Below, piece by piece: positions 51,538-60,608 of a stretch of 64,000 nucleotides of DNA (positions within the stretch are counted from its first letter, which is position 1; each line of letters begins with the position of its first letter). The position numbers and the translations under genes are program-made. Source of the DNA: Lachnospiraceae bacterium MD335 (GTDB taxonomy: Bacteria; Bacillota; Clostridia; Lachnospirales; Lachnospiraceae); the NCBI GenBank assembly GCA_000403335.2, contig KE159630.1:425714-489713 (forward strand), in the 5' to 3' direction. Below the pieces are notes generated by a model, which saw only the letters and a program-made list of their open reading frames with translations, searched no databases and was not told where the DNA came from.

Positions 51538-52996
51538 AACGGGCATCTGCAGGAAGGTTCAAAAAGATCATAGAGGAATGTCGCTTGTCGAGGTCATTGT
51601 CGCGATTACAATTCTCGGTATTGTTGCCGTGCCGGTGCTGCATTCCCTGACGACGGCAATGGTTTATAATCAGAAGGCGAGAACCCGGCAGGAGATGACG
51701 CTGACGGCGGAGAGTATTATGGAGACGTTTAAGGGGTATGACTTGCCGATATTGTTTGAACGGTTTGGCGGTTCTGGTGATGCTTCTAAGAAAGGCGAGG
51801 GCGGCAAAGGCGGTACGGGGATAGAAGGCATTGATTTCGAGACGGTGGATACGGATTCGGGATACCGATATAAATCAGAGCCATTTACGATTCCATATAC
51901 AGCGGGGGCAAAGACGGCGAAGAAGTATACGTTTTATATTGATGACATGAAAGCTGATAATGGTAAGCTGTATGATGTGACGATTACGGCGGAGCCCAAC
52001 AGCATTGAGGACATCATGGAGCCTACACAGATGGAGCCGACGCGGGATGCAGTGTTTTTGGGAAACAGAGACTACGATACGCAGGCACACAGTAAGGCTG
52101 TTGAGGATTTTTTAACAAATCATAAAAGTGATTTACTTGCAGAATTTGGTGCAAATGCATATGCGGATATCGGTGGAGAAAAGCAGGAGATAACAGCAGC
52201 GCTTATTGAGAGTGGGATGTCGATAGAGAGTTATATTAAACTTGATGAGAAGCATCTTACGTTTAATATTGAAGAAAAGGATGACAATTATGAAGTAAAT
52301 GTGGAGCTGGAGTTTACATATCATTTTGCGGAATATCCTTATTATGTGAAAAAGGGGCATTCGTCCGTACCTGATGAATATGAGAGCATGGAAGGAAGCA
52401 CTGATGGCGGGACGCCTGCGCCGAAGCCTGACGAATGGGAAAGCAAGAGTCTTACATGGAATAATTCTACAAATGCATTTGCGTATTCCGTTACGCTGCC
52501 TGATGCGCAGATATATAAAAATCCGGTAGAGGCAAAGCTTGGAAGGCTGTTTATTTATTATTATCCGAATTATAATTTAAAGCCAGAGCCGGGAACGGAT
52601 TCCGGTGTGGATAAAATTATTATCAACAATAAAACGAATATTACAAAATTTCAGTGTTATATTTTGAAGCAGCGCACGGATGCACTTAGCAATAACAGCC
52701 TTAAGACAAAGGAGAATGGGTATAAGGCGTATGTGGAGATTAAAAATCCGTCGGGCGGAAGCTGTGAGGTTTTTCATAATTTTAAAGACAATATAGGCGG
52801 AGGAAGTTCAACGACGGAGCCTTCGATTACAGGAGCCGTTGGAGATTACAGCTATGCGACTCCGCAGCTTACAACGCGGTTTGAGAAACAGGAAGTGCTT
52901 TCTTATAAGCTTACACTTGATGTGAAGCAGGAAGGAAGACCAATTACCACAATTGTTAGTACGATGAATGAGAAAATAAAGAAGTCTGAGGAGTAG
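51524..52996 (+). CDS. Minor pilin-like protein, PulG/GspI type
   Basis: 490-residue prepilin. Leader of 18 residues ending DHRG, mature N terminus MSLVEVIVAITILGIVAVPV with Glu5. The extracellular part is unusually long (about 450 residues) and includes a Pro/Gly-rich linker (STDGGTPAPKPDEWESKS). ATG 51524 overlaps the end of the PilO-like gene by 14 bases and uses AGAGGAAG. An upstream extension of the same frame reads through the acidic repeat as Lys/Arg-rich sequence and is rejected. First of four minor pilins. Confidence 0.87.
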   Translation: MREIRTGICRKVQKDHRGMSLVEVIVAITILGIVAVPVLHSLTTAMVYNQKARTRQEMTLTAESIMETFKGYDLPILFERFGGSGDASKKGEGGKGGTGIEGIDFETVDTDSGYRYKSEPFTIPYTAGAKTAKKYTFYIDDMKADNGKLYDVTITAEPNSIEDIMEPTQMEPTRDAVFLGNRDYDTQAHSKAVEDFLTNHKSDLLAEFGANAYADIGGEKQEITAALIESGMSIESYIKLDEKHLTFNIEEKDDNYEVNVELEFTYHFAEYPYYVKKGHSSVPDEYESMEGSTDGGTPAPKPDEWESKSLTWNNSTNAFAYSVTLPDAQIYKNPVEAKLGRLFIYYYPNYNLKPEPGTDSGVDKIIINNKTNITKFQCYILKQRTDALSNNSLKTKENGYKAYVEIKNPSGGSCEVFHNFKDNIGGGSSTTEPSITGAVGDYSYATPQLTTRFEKQEVLSYKLTLDVKQEGRPITTIVSTMNEKIKKSEE

Positions 52997-53006
52997 AGAG
53001 GGTGTG

Positions 53007-53798
53007 ATGCGTTTGGAATATTGCAGGAAAAAAGGAAAATTGGATAACAGGGGTTCTGCGCTTGTCTCCGTGTTAGTCATCACAACCTTTATCACGATTA
53101 TTGCGACGACCATGCTTTATATGGCGGCGATGAATTATCAGCAGAAGCAGACGGATTATCAGAATAAGCAGAGCTTTTACGGCGCGGAGAAGGCGCTTGA
53201 TGAGTTTAAGAGCATTTTGGTAAGTGATGTGCAGGATGCGTATTTGTATGCATATAATGAAACATCGAAGAACTTTCTTTGGAGGAAAGATGATTTGACG
53301 GCGTATTTTCAAGAGTCGTTTATGAATGCGCTGAATGAGAAGTGGAAAGAGCGCGTAGATGATGTAACAGCTGCGGATATATCAGGGCTGCAGAGCATTG
53401 CCAGTATGAATGATGGTCAAAAAAAGCTATTATTGGCAGTGCGGAATGTTATGGAGGATGCGGAAGAAACAGAGTATAATGATTGTGCAAAATACTTCTA
53501 TAAGATTGACAGTTATGGTTTGTATGAGGATGCAGCAGGTGCGAAAAAGTTTGCACTGAAGGGTATACAGGTAAAGTGTACATCGGGTAATTATACAACA
53601 TTTTTATATACGGATATTTGTCTTGAGCCTCCAAGTGTGAATTGGCAGACTGGTTTTGCGGATGCGACAGGTGCGACGCAGGAAAAGGCTTGGGAAACAA
53701 TTGCGTTTACGGATTGTGTTTATTATGTAAATTGGCACAGGGCTGATTATGACGAAAGGGATAATTATAATACGGATTTAGGAAATCCTGCCAGTTGA
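53007..53798 (+). CDS. Minor pilin-like protein without Glu5 (PilX/GspK type)
   Basis: 263 residues. Leader ending DNRG, then SALVSVLVITTFITIIATTM, where position 5 is Ser rather than the usual Glu. Lack of Glu5 is a hallmark of GspK/PilX-type tip pilins. The extracellular domain is about 220 residues. ATG 53007 has GAGAGGG upstream; GTG 53004 is an alternative. Placed between the GspI-type and GspH-type genes. Confidence 0.82.
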   Translation: MRLEYCRKKGKLDNRGSALVSVLVITTFITIIATTMLYMAAMNYQQKQTDYQNKQSFYGAEKALDEFKSILVSDVQDAYLYAYNETSKNFLWRKDDLTAYFQESFMNALNEKWKERVDDVTAADISGLQSIASMNDGQKKLLLAVRNVMEDAEETEYNDCAKYFYKIDSYGLYEDAAGAKKFALKGIQVKCTSGNYTTFLYTDICLEPPSVNWQTGFADATGATQEKAWETIAFTDCVYYVNWHRADYDERDNYNTDLGNPAS

Positions 53799-53849
53799 TT
53801 TTGGATGATTTGGTCTATATGGGAACAGAAAGGAGGGAAGTTGTGGCTT

Positions 53850-54395
53850 ATGAACAAACTGAATAGGGATCAGCGCGGTTTTTCGATGGTTGAGCTGATT
53901 ATTGTGATTGCGATTATGTCAATTATGGCGGGAGTCGTGGGCTACGGCTTTTCTTTGACAAATGGCAAGCCTGCTGAGGAGTGTGCAAAAAAACTGACCG
54001 CGGCGATTGCCCATGGACGCACGACAACAATGGGGAAGTATCGCAATGTTATTACGGTACGCAAGGAGACTGACGGCAGACTGACTGTTACGGAGGATAC
54101 GCTTGTACGGATTGAGGATGACGGGACAGAGGTGAAAACATCACGCAACAGCACGGTGGGTATCAAGAGTGTGACTGTCGAATACAAGATTGGCAGCACA
54201 GGCGGCTATACGGAGCTGACGCCGGGAAATGAAATTCAGATAAGGTATGATTCAGGAAGCGGAGCGATGAAAAAGACAGCGGTCGGCGGGACGGATTATT
54301 ATACAGGCTTTCGCATATCGAGAGCAGGGAAGGTGTGGTATGTAAAGCTTGAAACGCTTACCGGAAGGATAACATCTTCTACAACGGAAACATAA
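53850..54395 (+). CDS. Minor pilin-like protein, GspH/FimT type
   Basis: 181 residues. Leader of 10 residues ending DQRG, mature FSMVELIIVIAIMSIMAGVVG with Glu5, then a compact beta-rich domain (TTTMGKYRNVITVRKETDG and onward). ATG 53850 is 12 bases after AAGGAGGG; in-frame TTG 53841 is nearer to it and could be used. Confidence 0.85.
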   Translation: MNKLNRDQRGFSMVELIIVIAIMSIMAGVVGYGFSLTNGKPAEECAKKLTAAIAHGRTTTMGKYRNVITVRKETDGRLTVTEDTLVRIEDDGTEVKTSRNSTVGIKSVTVEYKIGSTGGYTELTPGNEIQIRYDSGSGAMKKTAVGGTDYYTGFRISRAGKVWYVKLETLTGRITSSTTET

Positions 54396-54446
54396 GGTAT
54401 CAATGGATTGGGAAGATTTGGTTTTGTAACAGGAGCGAGGTAGGAT

Positions 54447-57400
54447 ATGAAAAGGATTTTAAGTAAGATAAGGAGCAGGATGCACCGGGATAACAGGGGA
54501 ATGAGTCTTGTGGAGGTTTTGTGTGCAGTGGCGATACTTGCACTTGTGTCAGGTGTTATCGGAGGCGTTATTGTAATCAGTACGCGTACATACAGCAGAG
54601 GCGTTACGGAGACAAATATCCAGCAGGAGGCGCAGCTTGCGGCGAATAATATCGGAGATCTCGTTAAAGACGCGTGCAGTGTTATCTATGGTGAGAGTGG
54701 TGCGCAGTATATTGAGAACGGCGATACGCCTATGACAAATACTGATAACAGCCCTAAAATGCAGAGTGACAATGTTACGGAGCTATCCATCATTACAAAT
54801 GATAAAAAGCAGTATACCGTGAAATATTATAACAATACGAATGGTGACAGCGTTAAGGAGACATTATGGTACGAAATCATTGATCCGGCATCTGTAAGCT
54901 CTTCGCCTCAGCTTATGGCAAAAAATGTCAGTGAGTTTAAGGCGGTTACATCGGATTTTAGGGAAAATAAGACGATTAAGCTGACGATGACGGTAAAGGA
55001 CGGCGACAGGGAAATCCCAATGGAGTATACAATGACCTCAAGAAACGGTGTAGGAGAGGGCGTAGCCTATACGCCGGTTTCCGACAGTGCGAATATATTG
55101 ATTGACGACAATGAGGTGGTGTTGGTTCCGGGTGAGAGGTACAAGGTTGATTTTTCCGTATTAGGAGACATTGAAGAAGGGGATTTGGAATGGGGTTCTA
55201 GCGAGGGCTTCGAGGTTGCGGACAGCATTAGCATCAATCCTGCGGACAAATCCGACGGCTCTGCGTGGATAGAGGTTCCGATTGATACAACGAAAACAGA
55301 ATGCCAATTGATTATCAAAACGAAAGATACTGCAAGGGCAAGCGTTTCGGGAGCAATTAAGGTAAAAGTAAGAAAAGTAGACCGGGTAGATGTGAGCTAT
55401 ACCGTTGATACAAACAACGCAAGAGGCGGAATGATGGAGGCAGCGGGTGCAGAGTATACGTTCAGTGCGGGTGTGTCAGGAAGCGCGTTGGCAAAGAGTG
55501 TCGCGTATGATTATGATAAAAAATATAAAACAGCACAGGCGGTAGTGTGGAACTTTAATCTGCATGCGGAGGGCAGAGATATTAACCGCGAATGGACGTG
55601 TGAGCAAAACCCGGGAAATAATGAATGGGAGTTTACGCATTCCTACACTGCAGGAGATGAAGCTGCTTTTAACGATTATTTTGATATTGTGGCTGAAGTT
55701 GAAGACGCAGTTTCTCCAAAGTTCATTTTGAAGCTTAAGAAGGATATGTCTGCGGATTTTGAGCTTACAGTCAGAGCGACTTCAAGACATGCGCTTGGCG
55801 TCAATAAAGCAAATTCGCAGTACAGTCTGATCTACTACGGTGAGAAGGTGGTTCAGCCAAGAAAGACATTGGTAAACAGCAGTACGAAATATGTACTTCT
55901 TGAGCCGAACGAGGAGGCGGTAGTCGATGTCAAGGTGCTTGGTGCGGGTATGTCACAGGCGGATACGGTAAGCATTGATTACAACCATAAATATACAGGA
56001 CGGGACGGAACAGAGTACGAGGCAGACAGCAGAAGCGATACGACAACGAAGGCGGAGTATGATGTTGATGCAAAAACGGTTAAAATTACGGCAGGCAGGG
56101 ACGAAAAGGGACATAAGGAATATAATCCCAATATCGGATCCGAAGTTTATGATTATAATGTGTATGTGAATCTTGTAACAGGCGGCGGAGAGCGGTGCAC
56201 AATTATTGTGAATATCAGCCGTATTGATGTGATCAGTTTAGAGTTAGAGCATCCTGCAAGTTCCGAGAAGGGCGTGACAGATAGCGGCAAGGATATTAGA
56301 AGGTATCGTTTTAATGTCCGGTTTAATACGGATTTGGAACATAAGTATAAGAGCTTAATGCAGTATCTGACGCCTGACGAGGAGAAGGCGAAACGAAATC
56401 TTGCTACAAAGTTTACGATTACATATGAGAATACGTCAACAGGAAAGGTGCTTGTTAAGGATGAAGTAACAATAGATGGGGCAGGAAATGTGCTGTCGGG
56501 AACATTGCCTAAAAAGGAGGGACCTAACAAAGACTATAGTATACTGGTGACATCAAGCATTGGCAATAAAGTGGAAAAGGATATGAATAATCCGGATTCG
56601 GGTTATGAGTTTATCAATCCGTCGTCAACACCGCATGTATTTGTCAGTCTGCGGGACGACAATCTGCCTATGAACCGGAAGCTTACGGTTCAGGCGGAGG
56701 TAATGCATCCGACGGGAGGCGATTGGAATAACGAAAAGAGTTCATATGCGACGGTTGAGGCGGTAGAGAAGCATATCGAGGGACCGCAGAAGCTCGAAGT
56801 TGACTCGGACACGGTAATTGTTGAGCCATTACAGGGACCGGACGACAGGGGCGATCATGAGCTGGTTATTCCAATCTATGTATCGAATGGAAGAACTTAC
56901 AGGATGACAGCGGAATTAGCAGGAAACAGTGATAATACAACAAGAATTGCTGCAGCGGTTAAGGATTCTTTTGGAAATGACAGCAATCCATATACGCTTA
57001 CCAGCTATAAGCCGGGTTCGCAGTGGGTATGGTATCTTAGCCTTCAAATCGGAAAAGACGAGAGAGGCAATAACGGGCGTTTTGATGTGACAGTTAAAGC
57101 GTTTGATACAAATAATAATCAGATAGAGGAGAAGAAGATTTATTTGGCGGTCAGACGCGTCAATGAGGTTGACTTAAAGGTATCAGGAAGCAGCGACATT
57201 AATAAGATCAATAAGGCGAAGCAAAAGATTACGCTTATGGCGTATCCGAAGGGATTCGGTCAGGATCAGGTTGAGTATTTTGCAAAGCAGACGAAACCAA
57301 ACAGCACAGAGGTATGCCGTTGGGAAACAACGGGGCACGGTGCGTATAAGTCGCCGTATCCGATAAAGTGGGTGATGGAGTACAGAGGAACAGAGAAGAC

Positions 57401-58688
57401 AATCAGTGAATGGACGGATTATTTTTCAAATGTTTCTATAAATAAAAATGAGTATGCGAATGAGCATCGGGAAAGCGTAACCTTTACATTAAAAAAGGCG
57501 CTTCCGTCAGGTGCAAAGCTTAGGGCATATTCGCTGCATGCGCTTGGTGCGGATAAGGAAACAAATTATAATAAGGCAGGCATGAAGTACGATGAAGTTT
57601 ATGGTGAGCTTCTGATTAAGGGCAGTTATGTTAAGGCTGACGGGTTCCAAAGAGCGGATGATTGGGATTTTGCGTCAAACAAGAAATGGTCAGACCAATC
57701 AACTACAGATATTCCAGATATGCGTTCATATTTTAAAGATGGTATTTATAATTCCACACAACGTACATTTTTCCGTTATAGGGAGGCAGGAACAGAATGG
57801 AATGCAGTCAATAAGCAGTACCGTATGATGGATAGTGAAGGTGAGAGGGATGCATTTTTCGCTGGTAATTTGGGGGCACGTTTGTTTCTTCCAAATAAAG
57901 AATATGAGGTTGAAATCGTAAATGTAGTATATGGTACGGGACCACAAGGACAAAAGGTTATTTACTGGCCGCAGGATGAGAGTCTGCTTGAAGCCGGAAA
58001 CGGCTGGAAAGAAGAAGGATATCAATTATGGGATGGTTCTTGGGGACGAGATGGTACATTTTGGGTGGAAATAACACCTGGAAATTGGGGGAATGTATCG
58101 AAGTCATATAAGGAAGTCTATGATTTGATGAAGAATACTCCGCAGGTTCCGCATAATTATCTGATACCTAAGACGGAGATTTCTTTTGCACCGATTGATA
58201 ACCCAAATGAGTGGAATGAAACGATTAGTGGAAGGATGAAAACGATAGGAAGTGAATCGAAACCGAAACAATTAAGTAATTCCGGTGCAGGAAATGGTAC
58301 GAATTATGATAAGCATTTTGTAGTGAAGCTGGCGCCGACTTCGTTCAACATTGACAAGACACAGCTGCATTTTACTGCAAAGGTTGATAAGTGGGAAAAT
58401 AATCAGTGGGTACATATGATTTCACTTACACAGAATTCTTCCATGAATGAAGCACAATATAAATGGTTTTTGCAGGTAAGCGTGCCTAAGTTCGATATTT
58501 ATCATATCCGTACGGATGCCAGTGGGAAATACAGAGTGCGTTCTACTGTAACCGGAATGACATGGACGAGGATTACAGGCGGATTGTTTGATACCGGCGC
58601 CGGCAGGTATCAGGAATATGTTGTGGACAATATTGATTTATTTGATATGTCGGATGAATCGGGAGTAATGTATCTGAAATTAAATTAA
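54447..58688 (+). CDS. Giant minor pilin-like protein with a large extracellular region
   Basis: 1413 residues, about ten times a normal pilin. Leader of 18 residues ending DNRG, mature MSLVEVLCAVAILALVSGVI with Glu5, and a GspJ/PilW-like N-terminal part to about residue 220. Then a long beta-rich region in which a strand motif of the kind RKVDRVDVSYTV, SRIDVISLELEH and RRVNEVDLKVSG recurs near residues 311, 590 and 903, suggesting repeated Ig-like modules of about 280-310 residues. The last ~330 residues are Trp/Tyr/Asn-rich. No catalytic motif or LPXTG anchor. A tip-located adhesin carried by the pilus is the likeliest role, by inference. Last gene of the operon, followed by a terminator. 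Confidence 0.85.
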   Translation: MKRILSKIRSRMHRDNRGMSLVEVLCAVAILALVSGVIGGVIVISTRTYSRGVTETNIQQEAQLAANNIGDLVKDACSVIYGESGAQYIENGDTPMTNTDNSPKMQSDNVTELSIITNDKKQYTVKYYNNTNGDSVKETLWYEIIDPASVSSSPQLMAKNVSEFKAVTSDFRENKTIKLTMTVKDGDREIPMEYTMTSRNGVGEGVAYTPVSDSANILIDDNEVVLVPGERYKVDFSVLGDIEEGDLEWGSSEGFEVADSISINPADKSDGSAWIEVPIDTTKTECQLIIKTKDTARASVSGAIKVKVRKVDRVDVSYTVDTNNARGGMMEAAGAEYTFSAGVSGSALAKSVAYDYDKKYKTAQAVVWNFNLHAEGRDINREWTCEQNPGNNEWEFTHSYTAGDEAAFNDYFDIVAEVEDAVSPKFILKLKKDMSADFELTVRATSRHALGVNKANSQYSLIYYGEKVVQPRKTLVNSSTKYVLLEPNEEAVVDVKVLGAGMSQADTVSIDYNHKYTGRDGTEYEADSRSDTTTKAEYDVDAKTVKITAGRDEKGHKEYNPNIGSEVYDYNVYVNLVTGGGERCTIIVNISRIDVISLELEHPASSEKGVTDSGKDIRRYRFNVRFNTDLEHKYKSLMQYLTPDEEKAKRNLATKFTITYENTSTGKVLVKDEVTIDGAGNVLSGTLPKKEGPNKDYSILVTSSIGNKVEKDMNNPDSGYEFINPSSTPHVFVSLRDDNLPMNRKLTVQAEVMHPTGGDWNNEKSSYATVEAVEKHIEGPQKLEVDSDTVIVEPLQGPDDRGDHELVIPIYVSNGRTYRMTAELAGNSDNTTRIAAAVKDSFGNDSNPYTLTSYKPGSQWVWYLSLQIGKDERGNNGRFDVTVKAFDTNNNQIEEKKIYLAVRRVNEVDLKVSGSSDINKINKAKQKITLMAYPKGFGQDQVEYFAKQTKPNSTEVCRWETTGHGAYKSPYPIKWVMEYRGTEKTISEWTDYFSNVSINKNEYANEHRESVTFTLKKALPSGAKLRAYSLHALGADKETNYNKAGMKYDEVYGELLIKGSYVKADGFQRADDWDFASNKKWSDQSTTDIPDMRSYFKDGIYNSTQRTFFRYREAGTEWNAVNKQYRMMDSEGERDAFFAGNLGARLFLPNKEYEVEIVNVVYGTGPQGQKVIYWPQDESLLEAGNGWKEEGYQLWDGSWGRDGTFWVEITPGNWGNVSKSYKEVYDLMKNTPQVPHNYLIPKTEISFAPIDNPNEWNETISGRMKTIGSESKPKQLSNSGAGNGTNYDKHFVVKLAPTSFNIDKTQLHFTAKVDKWENNQWVHMISLTQNSSMNEAQYKWFLQVSVPKFDIYHIRTDASGKYRVRSTVTGMTWTRITGGLFDTGAGRYQEYVVDNIDLFDMSDESGVMYLKLN

Positions 58689-58714
58689 AAGCTGTCATTT
58701 TAAGACAAACGAGG

Positions 58715-58751
58715 AACGGTAGTGGAGTTTATCCTTTACCGTTTCTTTTTT
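58715..58751 (+). terminator. Terminator of the pilus operon
   Basis: Stem AACGGTA (58715-58721) against TACCGTT (58737-58743) followed by CTTTTTT. Confidence 0.82.
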
Positions 58752-58775
58752 GAAGATATTAAGAAAAAGTGAAAT

Positions 58776-58805
58776 TTGAGCGTTGATAAAAAATTAAGGT
58801 ATAAT
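58776..58805 (+). promoter_or_regulatory. Distal murE promoter
   Basis: TTGAGC (58776-58781) and perfect TATAAT (58800-58805), 18-base spacer. Confidence 0.55.
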
Positions 58806-58851
58806 TTTGTTATGTGATAAACTCAAGAGTTGAGCGAGAATAAATAAACGA

Positions 58852-58880
58852 TTGAATGTGCTTGGAATAATTGCTATAAT
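58852..58880 (+). promoter_or_regulatory. Proximal murE promoter
   Basis: TTGAAT (58852-58857) and perfect TATAAT (58875-58880), 17-base spacer plus TGC extension, 182 bases before the murE ATG. The intervening leader is AT-rich with no gene. Confidence 0.8.
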
Positions 58881-59062
58881 AAGGGACAATAGATGTTGGG
58901 GGTTCGTTTTGGAACGGAAGCGAAAATTCTATAGAAGTGTTTGAAGAAAAACAGGTTTAATTAAGGAAAGTTAATAGATTTTAAAAGATAGGTTTTGATT
59001 AATTTCCATAAATATGCTATTCTTTAAATTAGATTGTTATAAATAAAGTGAGGCAAACGGCA

Positions 59063-60532
59063 ATGTTAAAATGTAAAGATTTATTACGAGGCTTTGATTA
59101 CGAATGCATAAGCGGCAGTACGGACACGATGATTTCCGAGGTGGTAAATGACTCAAGAAAAATCACAAAGGACTGCCTTTTTATCTGTATTGAGGGAGCA
59201 AACTTTGACGGACATGATGCGGCGGCGCAGGCGGTTGCGGACGGCGCGGCGGCGCTTGTGGTAAGCAAAGAGGTGGAGCTGCCAAAGGATAAAACTGTCA
59301 CGGTTATCAAGGTGGCGGACACAAGATACGCGATGGCGTTTATTTCCGCAAATTATTTCGGAAATCCTGCGGACAGCATGAAAGTCATCGGCGTGACGGG
59401 AACAAAAGGAAAGACGACAACGACGTATCTTGTCAAATACATACTCGAAAATGCGGGCTATAAGGTAGGGCTTGTGGGAACGATTGAAACGATTATCGGC
59501 GACAAGGTTATTCCGGCGGAACACACAACGCCCGAGTCGCTTGACTTACAGCAGTATTTTAAGGAAATGAAAGACATCGGCTGCGACGCGGTGGTGATTG
59601 AGGCGTCCTCGCAGGGCTTTAAAATGCACAGGACGCAGGGCTTTACATTTGACTATGGAATTTTTACGAACATTGAGCCGGACCATATCGGACCGAATGA
59701 GCATGCGGATTTTGAGGAATATCTTGACTGTAAGGCAATGCTTTTCAAACAGTGCAGGGTTGGCATTGTAAACCGTGATGACCGGCACTGGGAAAGGATT
59801 GTGAAAAATCATACATGTGAACTGGAAACGTACGGCTTTGACGCGCAGGCGGATCTTCGTGCGAGCGATTTAAAGCTAGTCACGGGCGCAGGCTTTTTGG
59901 GGATTGACTTTAAAGTGTCGGGGCTTTTAAATATGGAAATTGAAACGGATATTCCGGGCAAATTCAGCGCTTATAATGCGCTTACGGCGATGGCGATTTG
60001 CAGGCATTTCGGCGTGAATGAGGAGAATATCAAAAAGGCGCTTTTGGGAGCAAAGGTAAAGGGCAGAATTGAAATAGTCAAGGTATCAGACGATTTTACG
60101 CTGATGATTGATTATGCGCACAATGCAATGGCGCTTGAGAGTCTTCTGACGACGTTAAAGGAATACAATCCGAACCGCCTTGTATGTTTGTTTGGGTGCG
60201 GCGGAAACCGCTCGAAGCTAAGACGTTATGAGATGGGCGAGGTGAGCGGAAGGCTTGCGGATTTGACAATTATCACGTCCGACAACCCGCGTTTTGAGGA
60301 ACCGCAGGATATTATCGATGACATTAAGACGGGAATTGGAAAGACGGACGGAATGTATATTGAGATTTGCGACAGAAAAGAAGCAATCAAATATGCGATT
60401 ACACATGGGCAGAAAGGCGATATTATTGTGCTTGCCGGAAAGGGGCACGAGGACTATCAGGAGATTAAGGGTGTAAAATACCCGATGGACGAACGTGTGC
60501 TGATTGATGAGATACGAAAAGAAATAAATTGA
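59063..60532 (+). CDS. murE: UDP-MurNAc-tripeptide synthetase MurE
   Basis: 489-residue cytoplasmic ligase adding the third residue of the peptidoglycan stem peptide. N-terminal UMP-binding domain, P-loop GVTGTKGKTTTTY near residue 110, TTPESLDLQ, the SSQGFKMHR segment, IDYAHNAMALE and the C-terminal amino-acid pocket with SDNPRFEEP. DNPR is the marker for meso-diaminopimelate; lysine-adding enzymes differ here. ATG 59063 is chosen, with GTGAGG nine bases upstream; GTG 59048 would start within that site. priA follows after 76 bases. Confidence 0.95.
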   Translation: MLKCKDLLRGFDYECISGSTDTMISEVVNDSRKITKDCLFICIEGANFDGHDAAAQAVADGAAALVVSKEVELPKDKTVTVIKVADTRYAMAFISANYFGNPADSMKVIGVTGTKGKTTTTYLVKYILENAGYKVGLVGTIETIIGDKVIPAEHTTPESLDLQQYFKEMKDIGCDAVVIEASSQGFKMHRTQGFTFDYGIFTNIEPDHIGPNEHADFEEYLDCKAMLFKQCRVGIVNRDDRHWERIVKNHTCELETYGFDAQADLRASDLKLVTGAGFLGIDFKVSGLLNMEIETDIPGKFSAYNALTAMAICRHFGVNEENIKKALLGAKVKGRIEIVKVSDDFTLMIDYAHNAMALESLLTTLKEYNPNRLVCLFGCGGNRSKLRRYEMGEVSGRLADLTIITSDNPRFEEPQDIIDDIKTGIGKTDGMYIEICDRKEAIKYAITHGQKGDIIVLAGKGHEDYQEIKGVKYPMDERVLIDEIRKEIN

Positions 60533-60608
60533 AAAATCTGAGATTTTTCAATGGCAAATTTGTGCTGATGCCCAAATTCGCAGGTTATTGACAGCATGGA
60601 GGTTTGAA

